A DNA stretch of 64,000 nucleotides from Purshia tridentata. Lineage: Eukaryota; Streptophyta; Magnoliopsida; Rosales; Rosaceae. Below are positions 52,560 through 64,000 of this stretch, in pieces; position 1 is the first letter of the stretch, and every line of letters starts with the position of its first letter. The notes under the pieces were generated by a model. That model was not told the origin of the DNA. It saw nothing but the letters and a program-made list of their open reading frames with translations, and made no database searches. The stretch lies in contig QANT01000570.1 in NCBI GenBank assembly GCA_003254885.1, forward strand, positions 1 to 64,000. The letters run 5' to 3'. The position numbers were made by a program, and so were the translations under genes.

Positions 52560-52850
52560 AGCCCATTTTCGACAAGGCCCAAAACCGACCCACCATTCAA
52601 CACAAGTTCACAACACCCTATCACAATTCCACTAGGATTCGCAGCTCGCCTAATACGCTCGAGCCACGTGTCCCTCCAGAACCATCATTTATATAAACTT
52701 CTCCACACACCAAAAATATCCCCTCTCTTTCAGACCCATCGCGGGAATAAGGTTTTCTCTAACAAACCTACCCGCCGTCATCGTCCTCCTTATCCTCTTC
52801 GAGGACACCCTTATACCCGTTACCATACGCCCCCTCTTTCTTCCTCAACC
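52560..52850 (+). promoter_or_regulatory. RBP45 promoter and 5' leader
   Basis: A G-box CACGTG lies at 52665-52670 and a TATA element TATATAAA at 52690-52697. The TATA is about 155 bases ahead of the start codon at 52851, leaving a leader of roughly 125 bases. On the opposite strand the same region is the former URB1 upstream region, so this was a bidirectional promoter. Confidence 0.7.
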
Positions 52851-55800
52851 ATGATGCAACAGCCATCTGGAGGAGTGGTCCCACAGGCGATGCAACAGAT
52901 GCCATCGGATCAACAGCAGCAGTACCAGCAGCAGCCCCCACCGCCGCAGCAGTGGATGATGATGCCCCCGCAGCAGCAGCAGAACCAGGCCCCTCAGGCC
53001 CAGCAGGTCGCGTGGGCCCAACAGGCCATGCAGCAGCAGCAGGCCCAACAGTACGCGGCTGCTGGTGGGCCCGGTCCCGGCCAAGATGAGATCCGATCCC
53101 TCTGGATCGGCGACTTGCTGCCCTGGATGGACGAGAACTATATCCTCAGCTGCTTCGGTCCGACCGGAGAGGTATATACAACGCATACATGTATATGATA
53201 ATAATAATAATTTGTATTGGTTTTTTGTATCTAGGGCTTGAATTATGTGATTTGCTTTAGAATTTTGTATCGGGTATTTGAGATGAAGTTTTAGTTCAGA
53301 TTTGAAATTTAGGGCTTATTTGTATATGTGATTTGAAAGAGCATAAAAAAACAATTTTTAACGGCATTTGTAACTGAAAGTGTGTATTTTTGTTAGTATT
53401 AACCAAAATTTGGAATGAAAATCTATGATTTTTGGATTCATAAGTCCAGTTTTCTACCAAAAATTACAGTATATTTGTTGTGACTTGCTGTTTATGTTTG
53501 TTACTTGTATTTTGTTTTTTTTTTATCCCGTTTTGAGATATCTTTACGTGGTTTTGTATACCTTTTAAATTGTACTCATTTGTATCCATTATGGATTTTT
53601 ATGCCTTCTAGAATGTTGTATTCTGCTTGGGCATTGAGAAAAAAGGTTATACTTCAAATTTGGAGTTTAGGGTTTATTTGTGTATGTGATTTGAAAGAAA
53701 AACAAAAAAACAATTTTTTGAGGCTTCTTTAACTGAAAGTGTATACTTTTGTTTGTTTAACGAAAATTTGCAGTAAAATTATATATTTTAGATGCATAAG
53801 TCCAGTTTTCCACCAAAATTTTACAGTATATTTATTGAGACTTGCTGTTTATGTTTGTTGCTTGTATTTTGTGAATTTTTTTGAGCTATCTTTATGTGTT
53901 TTTGTATATCTATTTCAGTTGTATTCATTATGTTGTTTGAGGTGTTTATAGGCTGTGAATGCAAAGGTTATTCGTAATAAGCAAACCGGTTTGCCAGAAG
54001 GTTATGGGTTTATCGAGTTTAGGTCTCGCAATGCGGCTGAGCAGGTCTTGCAGACATACAATGGCACGCCGATGCCTACCACGGAACAGAATTTCCGACT
54101 GAATTGGGCTACACTTGGTGCTGGTGAGAGGCGCCAGGATGACAGTCCAGACTACACAGTTTTTGTTGGGGATTTGGCTGCTGATGTTTCCGATTACATC
54201 CTTCAAGAAACATTTAGAGCCACTTACCACTCTGTGAAGGGTGCAAAAGTTGTCACTGATAGGACCACAGGACGTTCCAAGGGATATGGCTTCGTCAGGT
54301 TTGGAGATGAAGGTGAACAATTGCGAGCCATGAATGAGATGAATGGTCAGTACTGCTCTTCGAGGCCCATGCGTATTGGCCCTGCTGCTACTAAGAAACC
54401 AGCTGCTGGTGGACAACAATATCAGAAAGGTATTGGTCTCTAGTTACTATTGCAGAATGCTTTGTGGTAATGGATAGACAATATTTCTGAACTTGATGTT
54501 GTTTGTTGATTGTAGTTAAATTTTTCATATATGCTTGTCTTCTCATACTTCATGAGTATTTTGCACTTCATGTTTATCATGGTTTGACTTGGTAAGTTGT
54601 AGGCCTATTTAATTTACACTTTTGAGTTGAAATTGTTTAAAGTTTTCTGAATTTGGCACCCTTTCAGTTATTCAGTTGAAGAGTGGCGGAACTTAGTCAT
54701 TTCCTTCGCGTACTTACCTTTGTAAACTTGGGCTCATTTAATTATGTTAAAAAGTGCAAAAACTTATGTAAAACTCATGTTCTCTTAAAGCAGGACACCG
54801 AGAGGCTCTCATTTTGGGGGGCCTGGAACTGATTTCAGCTGAAATGATTCCACATTAATGCGTGGCCTCATTTTAGGTCAGTTATTTTGTTTATGTCATA
54901 AGCTTCTTCATTTTCTCGTGGCATTTGCTATGCTGCTTTCAAGAATTACCTTGCCAGTTCCTTATATATGAAGAGTACCAGTCAAGTTTACATTTATTCC
55001 ATTTACCAATCGGCTTTAAATTTATTCCATTTACCAGTCAGCTTTACATTTATTCCATTTACCAGTCAGCTTTACATTTATTCCATTTCCAGTCTGGTTT
55101 ACTTTATTCCATTTACCAGTCACATTTACGTTTGTTCGATTTACCAGTCAGGTTTACATTTATTCCATTTACCAGTCAGGTTTACATTTATTTCATTTAC
55201 CAGTCAGGTTTACATTTACTCCGCTTTCCAAAATTTATACATCCTGCTTTGGATACTTAGCTTATGTTAATCCTGAAGAACCATTGTGTTTTTCCTTTGT
55301 GGATCGGTTCCCCAATGGTCTTTTTTTTATAGGATAGGATTTATTTCTATATTTCTGCCCATATCTGTTTGTGTTTTTACGTTTCAGCCTTCATCTTAAG
55401 TCAGAATATAAATCTACACTAAATTCAAAAAGCTATAAGTTGCGGCTCATTTACTAGTACACACGATTCACATTTTCAGCATTCATCTAAAGTCAGAATA
55501 TAAATTTACATAAAATTCTAACAACTATAAGTTGCAGCCCATGAACTAGTTCACACGTTAAATTTGCTCCTGTTCAATCTTTGAAAGCTTTTTTTTTTGT
55601 TGCACCTTATCTTGCACATCGCTTGCACCTTTTTAAAGTAAAGGTACCAGCTTGTACATTGTGATGAAGTTTCCATTACAATTTTTTTTGGGTACCAGAA
55701 TTTTGTATACTTCTGCAGGATTGGGTGTACTTGGAACTGCTTTATTACGTGTATATATTTTGAATTGTCTGAATTTTGGAGCGTTTGATTTATCCATTTG

Positions 55801-57038
55801 ATTATGGATGCTGAAATGCATTTCGGGTCCCTTTTTCTTTTATATGTTCTGATTCTGGTATGTTTTGTTTTCTGTTCTATTATGTTGTATGTTTAATTTG
55901 AAGTTTTATGTTTAATATAGTCATAGACTCGAATGTATTTTTGGTCCTCTTCTCTGCTAGATGTTTTGTTCTGTAAGGAAATCATTTTGCATGAAAAATT
56001 CCAAGTGACTTGTGTTGTTTGACAATTTGATTGTCATTTTGGGAATATATATTTGGGAACAATAATAACATCGTGAAGACATAGTCTTGGTTCTTCGAAT
56101 GCTTACCCAGATGCTAAGGATTCTTCTGCAGAAAATTTTAGCATGTGCAACTAATTCTAAATCTGCATAAAATAGTTCTCATGTGTTTGTTATTTGCAGC
56201 TACCTACCCAACTTCTCAAGGAAATCCAGGCGAAAGTGATCCAAATAATACCACTGTGGGTAGTTTGTTCTAAATTTGACATTTTTACAATTCTTGCTGC
56301 ATGAGAGTAGCTCCTGACAATATTGAGTGCAGATATTTGTTGGGGGTTTGGATCCCAGCGTCAATGATGACATGTTGAGACAAGTGTTCAGCCAGTTTGG
56401 TGAGCTAGTTCATGTGAAGATACCTGTAGGCAAGCGATGTGGTTTTGTTCAATTTGCTAATAGGTACGAGTTTCCTCTGTTCTTCATTTCTTTCCTTCTT
56501 CCTCATACATTACTCCTGATATGGGCTTACATTGTATATATTCTACTACAGATCTTGTGCAGAGCAAGCATTGTCGACGTTGAATGGAACTCAGTTGGGA
56601 GGACAAAGTATTAGACTTTCTTGGGGTCGCAGTCCTACAAGCAAACAGGTTTTTATTTGTGGCCTTATGGTTTTTTAAACTCTTTGCTGTTAAGTTATGT
56701 TAACAAAATCTTTTATTGATTGGATTGATTTCAGAACCAGCCAGATCAGACACAGTGGAATGGTGGTGGATTTTATGGATATCCACAAGGGTATGATCCG
56801 TATACGTACGCACCACCTGCCCAAGACCCTAACTTGTACTATGGCGGCTATGCAGGATATGGAAATTACCAGCAGCCTGGTGCTTACCAACAGCAACAGC
56901 AGGTAATTATGAGTAGTTTTAGGTTTCAGTTTCCTTGCCTTGATTTTATTTGCTTTATAGAGAAATAGAGAGAGGATTCTAGAACTGGAGATTATGCTGT
57001 TGATGATTGATTCGAGTTTTTTTTTTTTGATCCAGTGA
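52851..57038 (+). CDS. RBP45: RBP45/RBP47-type nuclear poly(A)/U-rich RNA-binding protein
   Basis: Seven exons, 52851-53171, 53952-54429, 56200-56255, 56333-56463, 56552-56648, 56735-56902 and 57036-57038, encode 417 residues. The N-terminus is Gln/Pro-rich (residues 1-75). Three RRM domains follow. RRM1 starts with SLWIGDL near residue 83, with GYGFIEF as RNP1. RRM2 starts with YTVFVGDL near residue 173, with GYGFVRF. RRM3 starts with IFVGGLD at residue 286, with CGFVQF. The C-terminus is rich in Gly, Tyr and Gln. This is the plant RBP45/47 plan, related to yeast Nam8 and TIA-1, acting on pre-mRNA and poly(A) RNA and in stress granules. The stop codon is the first codon of the last exon, right after its acceptor. 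The exon 3 donor reads GTGGGT, which the reading frame requires. Introns 1 and 2 are large and contain tandem repeats. Confidence 0.94.
53225..53940. repeat. Tandem duplication in RBP45 intron 1
   Basis: Two diverged copies of a segment about 360 bases long stand in tandem. For example cataagtccagttttctacc near 53,439 recurs as cataagtccagttttccacc near 53,796, and gacttgctgtttatgtttgt recurs at the same spacing. The copies fill almost the whole intron. Confidence 0.75.
54977..55235. repeat. 28-bp minisatellite in RBP45 intron 2
   Basis: About nine copies of a 28-base unit with core tttacatttattccattta and then ccagtcag run head to tail. Early units are exact in period (accagtca at 54977, 55005 and 55033); units near 55,090-55,140 have small deletions. 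It reads open in some frames only because the unit has no stop; it is intronic. Confidence 0.9.
55383..55560. repeat. Two-copy tandem repeat in RBP45 intron 2
   Basis: A segment of about 100 bases containing aagtcagaatataaat and ctataagttgc is repeated once with small differences (copies starting near 55,388 and 55,480). Confidence 0.7.
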
Positions 57039-58401
57039 TTTGTAGCTGCCTCGAAGGCTTTCAACTGGTGGTATCATTGAGTTCCAGTGGATTTAGATTG
57101 CGAATTTTAGTATTGGGTGTAGTATTGGTGTTGAGTTCAGTATCAACTTTTAGCTTTATCTTTTATCTTTTTATTTTTCCGTTTCGGTTTTTCCTTCCCA
57201 ATGATGTTTCAGTGCCTCGAGTGAGATTCGGGAGACGGTGCACTTCATATTTGTCATTTGCCCTTTTATATGTGGAATTCATCAGATATTTCTGTGTATG
57301 CACTATGATTTTATCAAGGTTATGCTGCTCTGCTTATTTGCCAGAATTGTTGTTTCTACTTTTCTTTCATTTTCTTCCAGGGGCGATACGATATCTTTAT
57401 AATTATGGGCAATATGTGAAAGAAGGAATAACATAAAAGTTGTTGGTCATGATACAAAATAATTGGGTCTAAATAACCCCTTTTTAAATGCATTTCTTAA
57501 GATAATTTGCTTTTGATGTCTTTGGTTGACTACCTTTACCTTAATGTTTGTGTTTCTTTCTTCTATTGTGGTTCTTGGCCCTCGCTATAAATTAATGTCA
57601 AAATCACAAATATTTCTTTTTACAGAAAATAAGCTAGTTAATTGTATTATCACATAGTGGTTTTACTAAAAGTTACTCGTAATTAAAATATTCCAAGTGT
57701 AGAAGTGTTTGTGTAATTAATTGATTAATAAATATAAGAATTAATAACGACTTTTGTATAGAATAGTAACATTCGACTCGTATAAACTTGGTAGACACAA
57801 GATATTCCCAAGCTTGCTTGATGCATGTGATTTACAATTACAACAAATATTTGATTACTATGAGGTCTTATTAATGTGATCACTCCACTAAAATTATAAA
57901 ACGTAGGTATAAAATTATAATTATTAATATTTATAATACGTGTATAATTAATATGTGCCATTTTGTGTTATAGACCTTATGGTTGCACAATAAAAATTCA
58001 AAGATTAAGAAATTGAGTCGTAAAGATTTCTCCCGAAATTTTTCTCAAATAATAATGTTATAGTGGTAATGTAAGAAAGTCGTGGAAAATTTGAGAGAAA
58101 ATTAACAACAAATTGAGCTAAATAGAAATAAAAAAAGAAGGTCCAAAATTACTATTATCATAGAAATAAGACAAAAAATGGAACCTCGTAAATTTTTAGG
58201 ACGTATTACAAAACAGAGACATTGCGCACGAGAAAGTGAGTGATTTTCCAAGTTTCTCTTTTTCGATTTCCCTCGCGCAACTTCATCAGATCTCTTGCTC
58301 TTCTTCTATAATAACCTCCAAAACAAACACCACACACAGAAGCACAGAACCTTCACTGAGACAAATTGGGTTGGATCAGCAAAAACAGAGAATAATAAAA
58401 A
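57039..58401. other. RBP45 3' UTR and upstream region of the ataxin-2-like gene
   Basis: From 57039 to about 57,460 is the probable 3' UTR of RBP45. Bases 57,500-58,200 are AT-rich with no gene. From about 58,230 a pyrimidine-rich leader (cttctttttcg, cctcgcgcaac) precedes the start codon at 58402. Confidence 0.5.
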
Positions 58402-61400
58402 ATGGGTTGCAGAAACAGAGAGTTCTCAGACGACCAGACTGTTTCTCCTCCTTCTTCTTCATCTTCATTAAGCGAGGCCTTGCTGTTTGCCACCATGTGC
58501 ATCATTGGTCTCCCAGTTGATGTTCACGTCAAAGACGGCTCTGTCTACTCTGGAATCTTCCACACTGCTTCTGTGGAAACTACATACGGTGCGTTTTATT
58601 GCGCTCTGTTGTCGTTGAATGTGTTTGTCAATCTGATTAGTTTCTTATAGTTCTTTCTGAGTTTTCAATTTTATGCTGAATCTTGTTCCTTGTGAAGAAT
58701 TTTATCTGGATTTTCATTTTCTTCATCGGTTATGGTGATTCTGTTGTTTGGGATGGGTGGGCTCGATAGTATTTGATCTGGGTCTGACTTACTATATTGG
58801 TTTGCCATTTTATTCTCTGTGGATTTTCCAATGACTGTTTCTGATTCCAATTTAAAATGAGCACGGGAGGAAACTGAAGGTGAATGTAAAGCAGGAAACA
58901 AATAATAGAATTTTGGCAGTGATATTGAATTTGTATATTGGATTTGACTATTTGAGAAAACTTGATCCTTATGTGTAATCACTGGCACATGTGTGTGTAA
59001 TTTCATTGTATTATCCAGAAATGTGATAAACAACAAACCCAGCCCGTGCGCGCGCGTGTGCTAGTGTTACATGTGTGATTTCATTTTCATTTGTTTAGGT
59101 ATCGTTTTGAAGAAAGCAAGGATGACTAAAAAGGGAAAAAGTGATGTTAATGTAGCAAATGGGGCATTGATAGATACTCTTGTAATCCTCTCAGGTGACC
59201 TTGTCCAAGTTGTTGCTAAGGTATGTAATTCACTTCATTTGTCTTATGTGTTTCTAGCATCAACTTAAACAACCTGACTTATGTGAATGCGGCTCTTTTT
59301 AAATCATTCAGGGAGTTTTGTTTCCACCTGATGGCGTTTCTGGAAATATGGCTGGTGACGAAACTGAAGCTGTTATGGGTACTGTTTCTTCTGATGAGTG
59401 TTCAAAGAAGTCAATTGAGTCTGCTATAAATAAGAAGAAAATGGATGGTGTAAGGTATATTCTCAGTTTTAGACTTTTATGGACATATGATATATGCGCT
59501 AAGTTGTTGAAACTAATTTTCGAGGATAAAATAAGTTTTTAGGTTTTCTTTTTTTGGAATGAGAATGCCTTTGTCTTCAGTTGATGATCAGCGTAGCAAC
59601 TGATTATACTGGCAGATAGTTTCTTATACTGCTCATTTGTACCTACAAGAAAGGATACCCTTGTATAAGTTTGTTGGTCAGCTATTTTTTTTAATTTGAT
59701 TTTATGTATAGAATTATGTATTCATAGAATTCTACAAGCAGGGGTCCGATGCAAAATGGCAATGGCTTTGCTCAGGGTGCTACACCCACAAGAGCTGGCA
59801 AGGAACATGAAGGGAGGAAATTGCGCCTGAAACATTTTGGGAATTCCCTGGAAGTTGAGCATGGGAAAAATGATGGAATAAACTTATCAGAGGTAAACCT
59901 TTTCTATATGCATAATTCTACTCTTTTTTTTTTTTTTCAACAAAGGAGCTTAAAGAGGGAGAGGGAGGTTTGAACTTTGATATTGGATGTGAGGGTAAGT
60001 GCCCTCTACCACTGGAGATATGAGCGCCCACCTATTTACTTAAACTTTACAAGCATTAGTCTAATTTAAATCATATAGCTATTTGGGAGTGATTTTTTCA
60101 TTTTGAGAAAGTAAGGAACACTTCTGTTGAATGGAACAAAATGTGGCCAACTTTAACACCCAGAATATATGCAGAAAAGGCATTTTGTAAAAAAGGAAGA
60201 TAAAAAGAAAGAATGATGGAAAAGAAGATAGAAAAATAAATTCAAGAACCTCAATAAATGCAACAATGTTGCAAAATATGAAATTAATGAATTGGTAGCA
60301 ATTACAAGTCAGAAAAAGGTTACCTGCATTTCTTTTCACCAATTGGTTGATTGAGTCTTCCCTGCAGAAGCCCTTTAGAAATATTTGTTTACCACTATTT
60401 CCAAAAGCTTAAGCTGCTAGGAACTAGGAAGTAGGATGTGGAGAAACTATTATTTTTCATTCTAGCATGGTCGAATATTGTGATTATTATCATAATTGGA
60501 AAGACTTGAAGTAAATGAGTCAACATGGTTTTGTGATTATTTAAGTTGGTGCATGCTGCCTCAGTGTCTGTTATAGATGTTACCTTGTATAAATCGTCTC
60601 ACAGGTTTTTTATTGCATTTTCATTCTTTTTTCTCAATGCAGATTACAGAGACCTCTGGTGCCACAGTTAATGGGAGGTATGAATATATTGTTCTTTTCA
60701 ATGTTTTTATTAATATTGTTTTATAATTGGGGAGTGATACTTTGGGGCAACCATATAATTGGGCCCTAACCCTCTGCCTTGACACTGGCATCAGGAGTGC
60801 CCACATTTTGATAAGAATCTACCAGCAGTTGTGGCATGGAGTTTAACCATACATATCCTATGTGGAAAATGCCTATCCTACATGTGTTGGACATAGACAC
60901 ATTGGTCATCACGTCAGATAGCCACTATCTTTGTCCAACACTGTCATAGTACCATAAAATAATTACTTTTTTTTGTTCCGCTGTGTTTTATTTCATTCTT
61001 ATCATCAGGATCCTGTCAATTGTTTGGCAGACAGGTTGGAGATGATGCGTCACAAGGGAAACAGGATGATGCCAAACAGAAATTAGAGTTTCATAGGGAA
61101 GAAAGTGTATGTAAACATAACCTCTGCCAAAATTGTTTTAACACATTGTGTTATATGTTTACTTATTTGTGCGATTGTTTGTGCAGGCTGATAAAGTGCA
61201 AGATACAAAGATGACACCCAAGCTATTACCTTGTGGAGTATCTTGTGATCCTGCTACTGTAATTGTTAAACCAGACGATCAATGTTGTGAAAGGACAACG
61301 TCAGCAGACACTTCTTCCAATGTTGCTTCTTCAGGTGTTTCAACTTTGTTGAATCCAGCTGCGGATGTTTCATATTGCAGTTTGGTAGCGACATCAACTG

Positions 61401-63726
61401 AAATGGTCCCTCCTCATGGTTCTGAATTTAATAAAAGTGCCAAGGTAAATCTTATAATTGGAGAAACCATGTTTAGTTCAATTTGAATTATTAAGTGATT
61501 TCATATTGGTTCTTAAATCTGGTCTTAGAATTGGTTGGTTATCTGCCTACACTATCCAATTTATGCACCAGAGATTGGGTCACTAAGAACGTTATGTTAA
61601 AATCTGCTGGTAATTGCATTAGCAGAGATTATGGATTTAGTGGCCCTGGTCCACTGGCCCAATGCTAACGTAACCTCACTGCTTGGTGATCCTTACTATT
61701 CTAGTATAAATTACCAGGTGATATAAATAAGTTTTCAGAAGTTGATGTATTTTCCTAATTTACACAGATTTTTTTGTTTGTATTCCTGTTTAGGAATTTA
61801 AGCTCAACCCAGGAGCAAAAATATTCTCTCCATCTTTTACAAAGCCCATAACAGCAACCCCTCCTGCTGTGCCAACAGTGGCAAGCATGGGTTATATACC
61901 AAACAACTCCTCCATGGTACCTGTTGCTGCCGCTCAGCCAGAACTCGGATCAAATCCTTTTGCATCTCGTTCATCTGTGCCTGTTAAGATTATCCCATAC
62001 AATAATTTCACAGCTGGAAATGGTGGCAGTGGTTCTCAATTTTCACAACCTGTATGTATTACAGATTCATAGTCAATACTGAATTCTTATTGTTGTTATT
62101 ATATAATACTAATTAAAGCTTTGCTTATAAGTACTGGAGAAGTTCATGTGTATATATATATATATGCTCCAGCCTGCTCATTGGTCCTTTCTCAACAATC
62201 ATTGGATCAAATTGACATTATTCAAAAATGAAGGTATTTCATGTGATTGGAATATCATCTTTTGGATTGATCCAGTAGTTGGTGAGTTAGATTTCGTGCT
62301 CATTCGTGAGTGGGAGATTGATAACTATATGTCTGTATGTATCATAGTGAATTATTGAGTTCATGTTGGTGTTATATGATATTAATGAAATCTCTGCTTA
62401 TAAGTGTGACCAGAATTGGTACGTTGGTATGTGTATATTCTCTAGTAACTATAATAAGGAGCTAAAATAAGTAGTCAATCCTGGACCATTAGATCCAAGA
62501 TTAAAAAACTCTTATAGGGCCATAACTTGAACTGAAATACTCTTACTTTTTAAGTGATTTAATCTTAGACATAGAAAGCGATCTGCCCAAGATTGACTAT
62601 TTATTTTAGCTACTTGCTAAGGTCTGTATACACGCGGACATGCACTCACACATGCACACATAATGGTGATATCTTACTCACTGGTGGGTGAGCATAGATT
62701 TTGTGATCATCCCTGAGTTTGAGATCAAAATTTTCTGTGTTGTACTGAATAGTGAACACAAAAATGTATGATCATTAATCATTAGATAATAAATCCAGTA
62801 GCTAACATTTGTTTATAAAAGGAAAAGTACTTTGAGATTTGAATAATTATGATTCATATTGGGTTGCCCTTTCTGGCTATAGATTGTTGGACATGTGGGA
62901 AGCAGGGCACATACACTTAGGTATGCTGGTCAGTATCCTGTTCAGGCTGGACCAGCCTATGTGCATCCAAATTCTCAAGCTGTAAGTAATATGAAGGATA
63001 TTAATGCCATCTTTATGTCGACTTCTTTTCAGTGGTTTTAGTATTTATGACTGGATCAGGATACACTTTGACTCTATCTTGCTGATTTACTTACCTCTCT
63101 CTCTCTCTCTCTCTTTTTAGGTTATGGTTGGACGATTTGGACAGCTTGTCTATGTGCATCCAGTTTCTCAAGTAAGATAAGATTGCACAACAAGACATGA
63201 TTCAATGATTAAAGCTGTCTTATGTTGTGGCTTTTTTATGAATTAAATTAAAGTTGTAGCCGGATGCCTTTTTAGATTTGCATTGAGTTGTATTTGGTTA
63301 AATAGTTAGTTTATAGTCTATTCTGAATTTTGGGGGCTCTAAGCTGTATTAGAGAATGTGTCAATTATTCAGCGGTGAAGCAATTAATTTTTAGTCCACT
63401 TGTGTGTGGCAGGACACACCTTTTGGTGCATTCTGCTCAACCATTATTTGATTTCTGAGTCTATAATGTGGCATGAGCCACATAATATTTACATTGAAAT
63501 AAAATAATGATGATAATAAGAATAATAATAATAATAAATAATAATATTCTTTGAAACTAATATGACGACAATAATAATAACAGTAAGAATAATTATATTG
63601 ATGAATTTTGTCTAATCTCCCGTCATTTTATATTGAAGGATGTGGTTCAGGGTGCAACAGCTATCTCACCTCTGTCTGCACGTCCTATGTTGACTCCGCA
63701 TCAGGCCCAGTTTCCAAAACACCAAG
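58402..63726 (+). CDS. Ataxin-2-like Sm-domain protein with PAM2 motif (3' end beyond window)
   Basis: Eleven exons are visible: 58402-58588, 59099-59220, 59312-59454, 59742-59892, 60643-60677, 61031-61106, 61187-61444, 61794-62051, 62883-62981, 63121-63171 and 63639-63726. They join in frame to at least 489 residues. After a Ser-rich start, residues 25-103 form an ataxin-2-type Sm domain (ATMCIIGLPVDVHVKDGSVY, then GIFHTASVETTYGIVLKKAR). Next comes a long polar region. EFKLNPGAKIFSPSF (residues 325-339) is a PAM2 motif, which binds the MLLE domain of poly(A)-binding protein. The tail (VGSRAHTLRYAGQYPVQAG, MLTPHQAQFPKHQG) is Gln/Pro/Gly-rich. No LsmAD domain is seen between Sm and PAM2, so it resembles the shorter plant ataxin-2-like PABP-interacting proteins. 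It likely acts in cytoplasmic mRNP control. The last donor (63727) leaves an open phase, so coding continues beyond 64000. Confidence 0.88.
62455..62622. mobile_element. MITE-like inverted-repeat element in intron 8
   Basis: The left arm taaggagctaaaataagtag and on to tcaatcctgg is matched inverted by cccaagattgactatttatt and on to ttagctacttgctaagg at 62586-62622. Complementarity extends inward through aagattaaa / tttaatctt. The 168-base hairpin has no coding capacity and is spliced out with intron 8. Confidence 0.65.
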
Positions 63727-64000
63727 GTATGGAAAACGTAATTATGTTCATGATGAATCTCCATTGAACAAGGGGAAAAAAAAACAGATAAAAGTAAAGA
63801 ACCATCATGATGAACATTTTGAGTATATTTTTAATTATTTTGGGGGTTGTTACTTGTTGGTTGTTTTTTATTTTTGCTACAAATGTTTGCATTGTAATAA
63901 AATTTCAAGTATATGAATCCTTGGAAAAGGAAAAGCCTGAAGAACGAAATTATTGCTTTTTTGTGGTTCTTTATCGTGTCATGTTCATGGCTAATTGTAA
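63727..64000 (+). other. Start of an intron, gene truncated by window end
   Basis: A GTATGG donor follows exon 11 at 63727. The rest of the window has no exon that continues the frame with confidence, so the final exon or exons are beyond position 64000. Ahead of exon 11, AT-trinucleotide repeats (63,500-63,590) lie in the preceding intron. Confidence 0.6.

Noticed and set aside
54977-55235. CRISPR-like regular repeat array
   Set aside because: Units are contiguous with no unique spacers and lie in a plant intron. It is a minisatellite.
54925-55270. Two overlapping open frames with a repeated HLPVRFTFIPF-like peptide
   Set aside because: They come from the 28-bp minisatellite inside RBP45 intron 2; the unit has no stop in some frames. 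No coding signal beyond the repeat.
57035-57436. 133-residue + strand open frame after RBP45
   Set aside because: It overlaps the stop codon and 3' UTR; composition is that of translated UTR and no family similarity is seen.
59930-60030. Fragment resembling SINE or tRNA-like text (gtgccctctaccactggag)
   Set aside because: No promoter boxes in the right order and no flanking duplication; too short to classify.

Overview
This is a nuclear window from a dicot plant. Multi-exon genes with GT-AG introns, AT-rich intergenic DNA, short TIR elements, a tRNA-derived SINE and plant-specific families (RBP45/47, CRM splicing factor, purple acid phosphatase, CYP85-clan P450s) all point that way. Species cannot be fixed from the sequence; a woody eudicot, perhaps Rosales, is only a guess. 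All exon models below were worked out by hand from splice consensus, reading-frame continuity and family similarity.

Layout. 1.4-5.2 kb (+): a secreted or membrane-anchored protein of unknown function with a possible permuted papain-like His/Cys pair. 5.8-11.2 kb (-): two intact four-exon P450s of the CYP716/CYP728-like group. 11.8-14.1 kb: a wrecked third P450 and a remnant of a FAX/TMEM14 3' end. 14.5-27.5 kb (-): URB1/Npa1, a giant nucleolar 60S-biogenesis protein. 28.1-28.9 kb: a long-TIR element. 29.3-31.3 kb (-): a fourth P450 with stops and a frameshift. 32.5-34.9 kb (-): FAX/TMEM14. 36.1-37.4 kb (+): DTW-domain tRNA modification enzyme. 38.9-40.6 kb (+): mitochondrial CAF-like CRM factor. 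43.2-46.6 kb (-): purple acid phosphatase. 47.6-52.5 kb: remnants of a PAP and of a second URB1. 52.9-57.0 kb (+): RBP45/47. 58.4 kb to the window end (+): an ataxin-2-like Sm/PAM2 protein, cut by the window edge.

The main structural theme is an old segmental duplication with reciprocal gene loss. The 11.8-27.95 kb block matches pieces of 29.0-52.7 kb in order. The left copy kept URB1 and lost P450 and FAX; the right copy kept FAX (and DTW, CRM and PAP, which have no left partner) and lost URB1. URB1 itself has a SINE inserted exactly at an exon donor, which duplicated that donor, and a second insertion-like segment ending at its last splice acceptor.

Functionally the genes are a mixture: specialised metabolism (P450s), rRNA, tRNA, mitochondrial and cytoplasmic RNA biology (URB1, DTW, CRM factor, RBP45, ataxin-2-like), lipid export (FAX) and phosphate metabolism (PAP). 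I found no defence system, CRISPR array or operon; nothing looks like a wholly new system.
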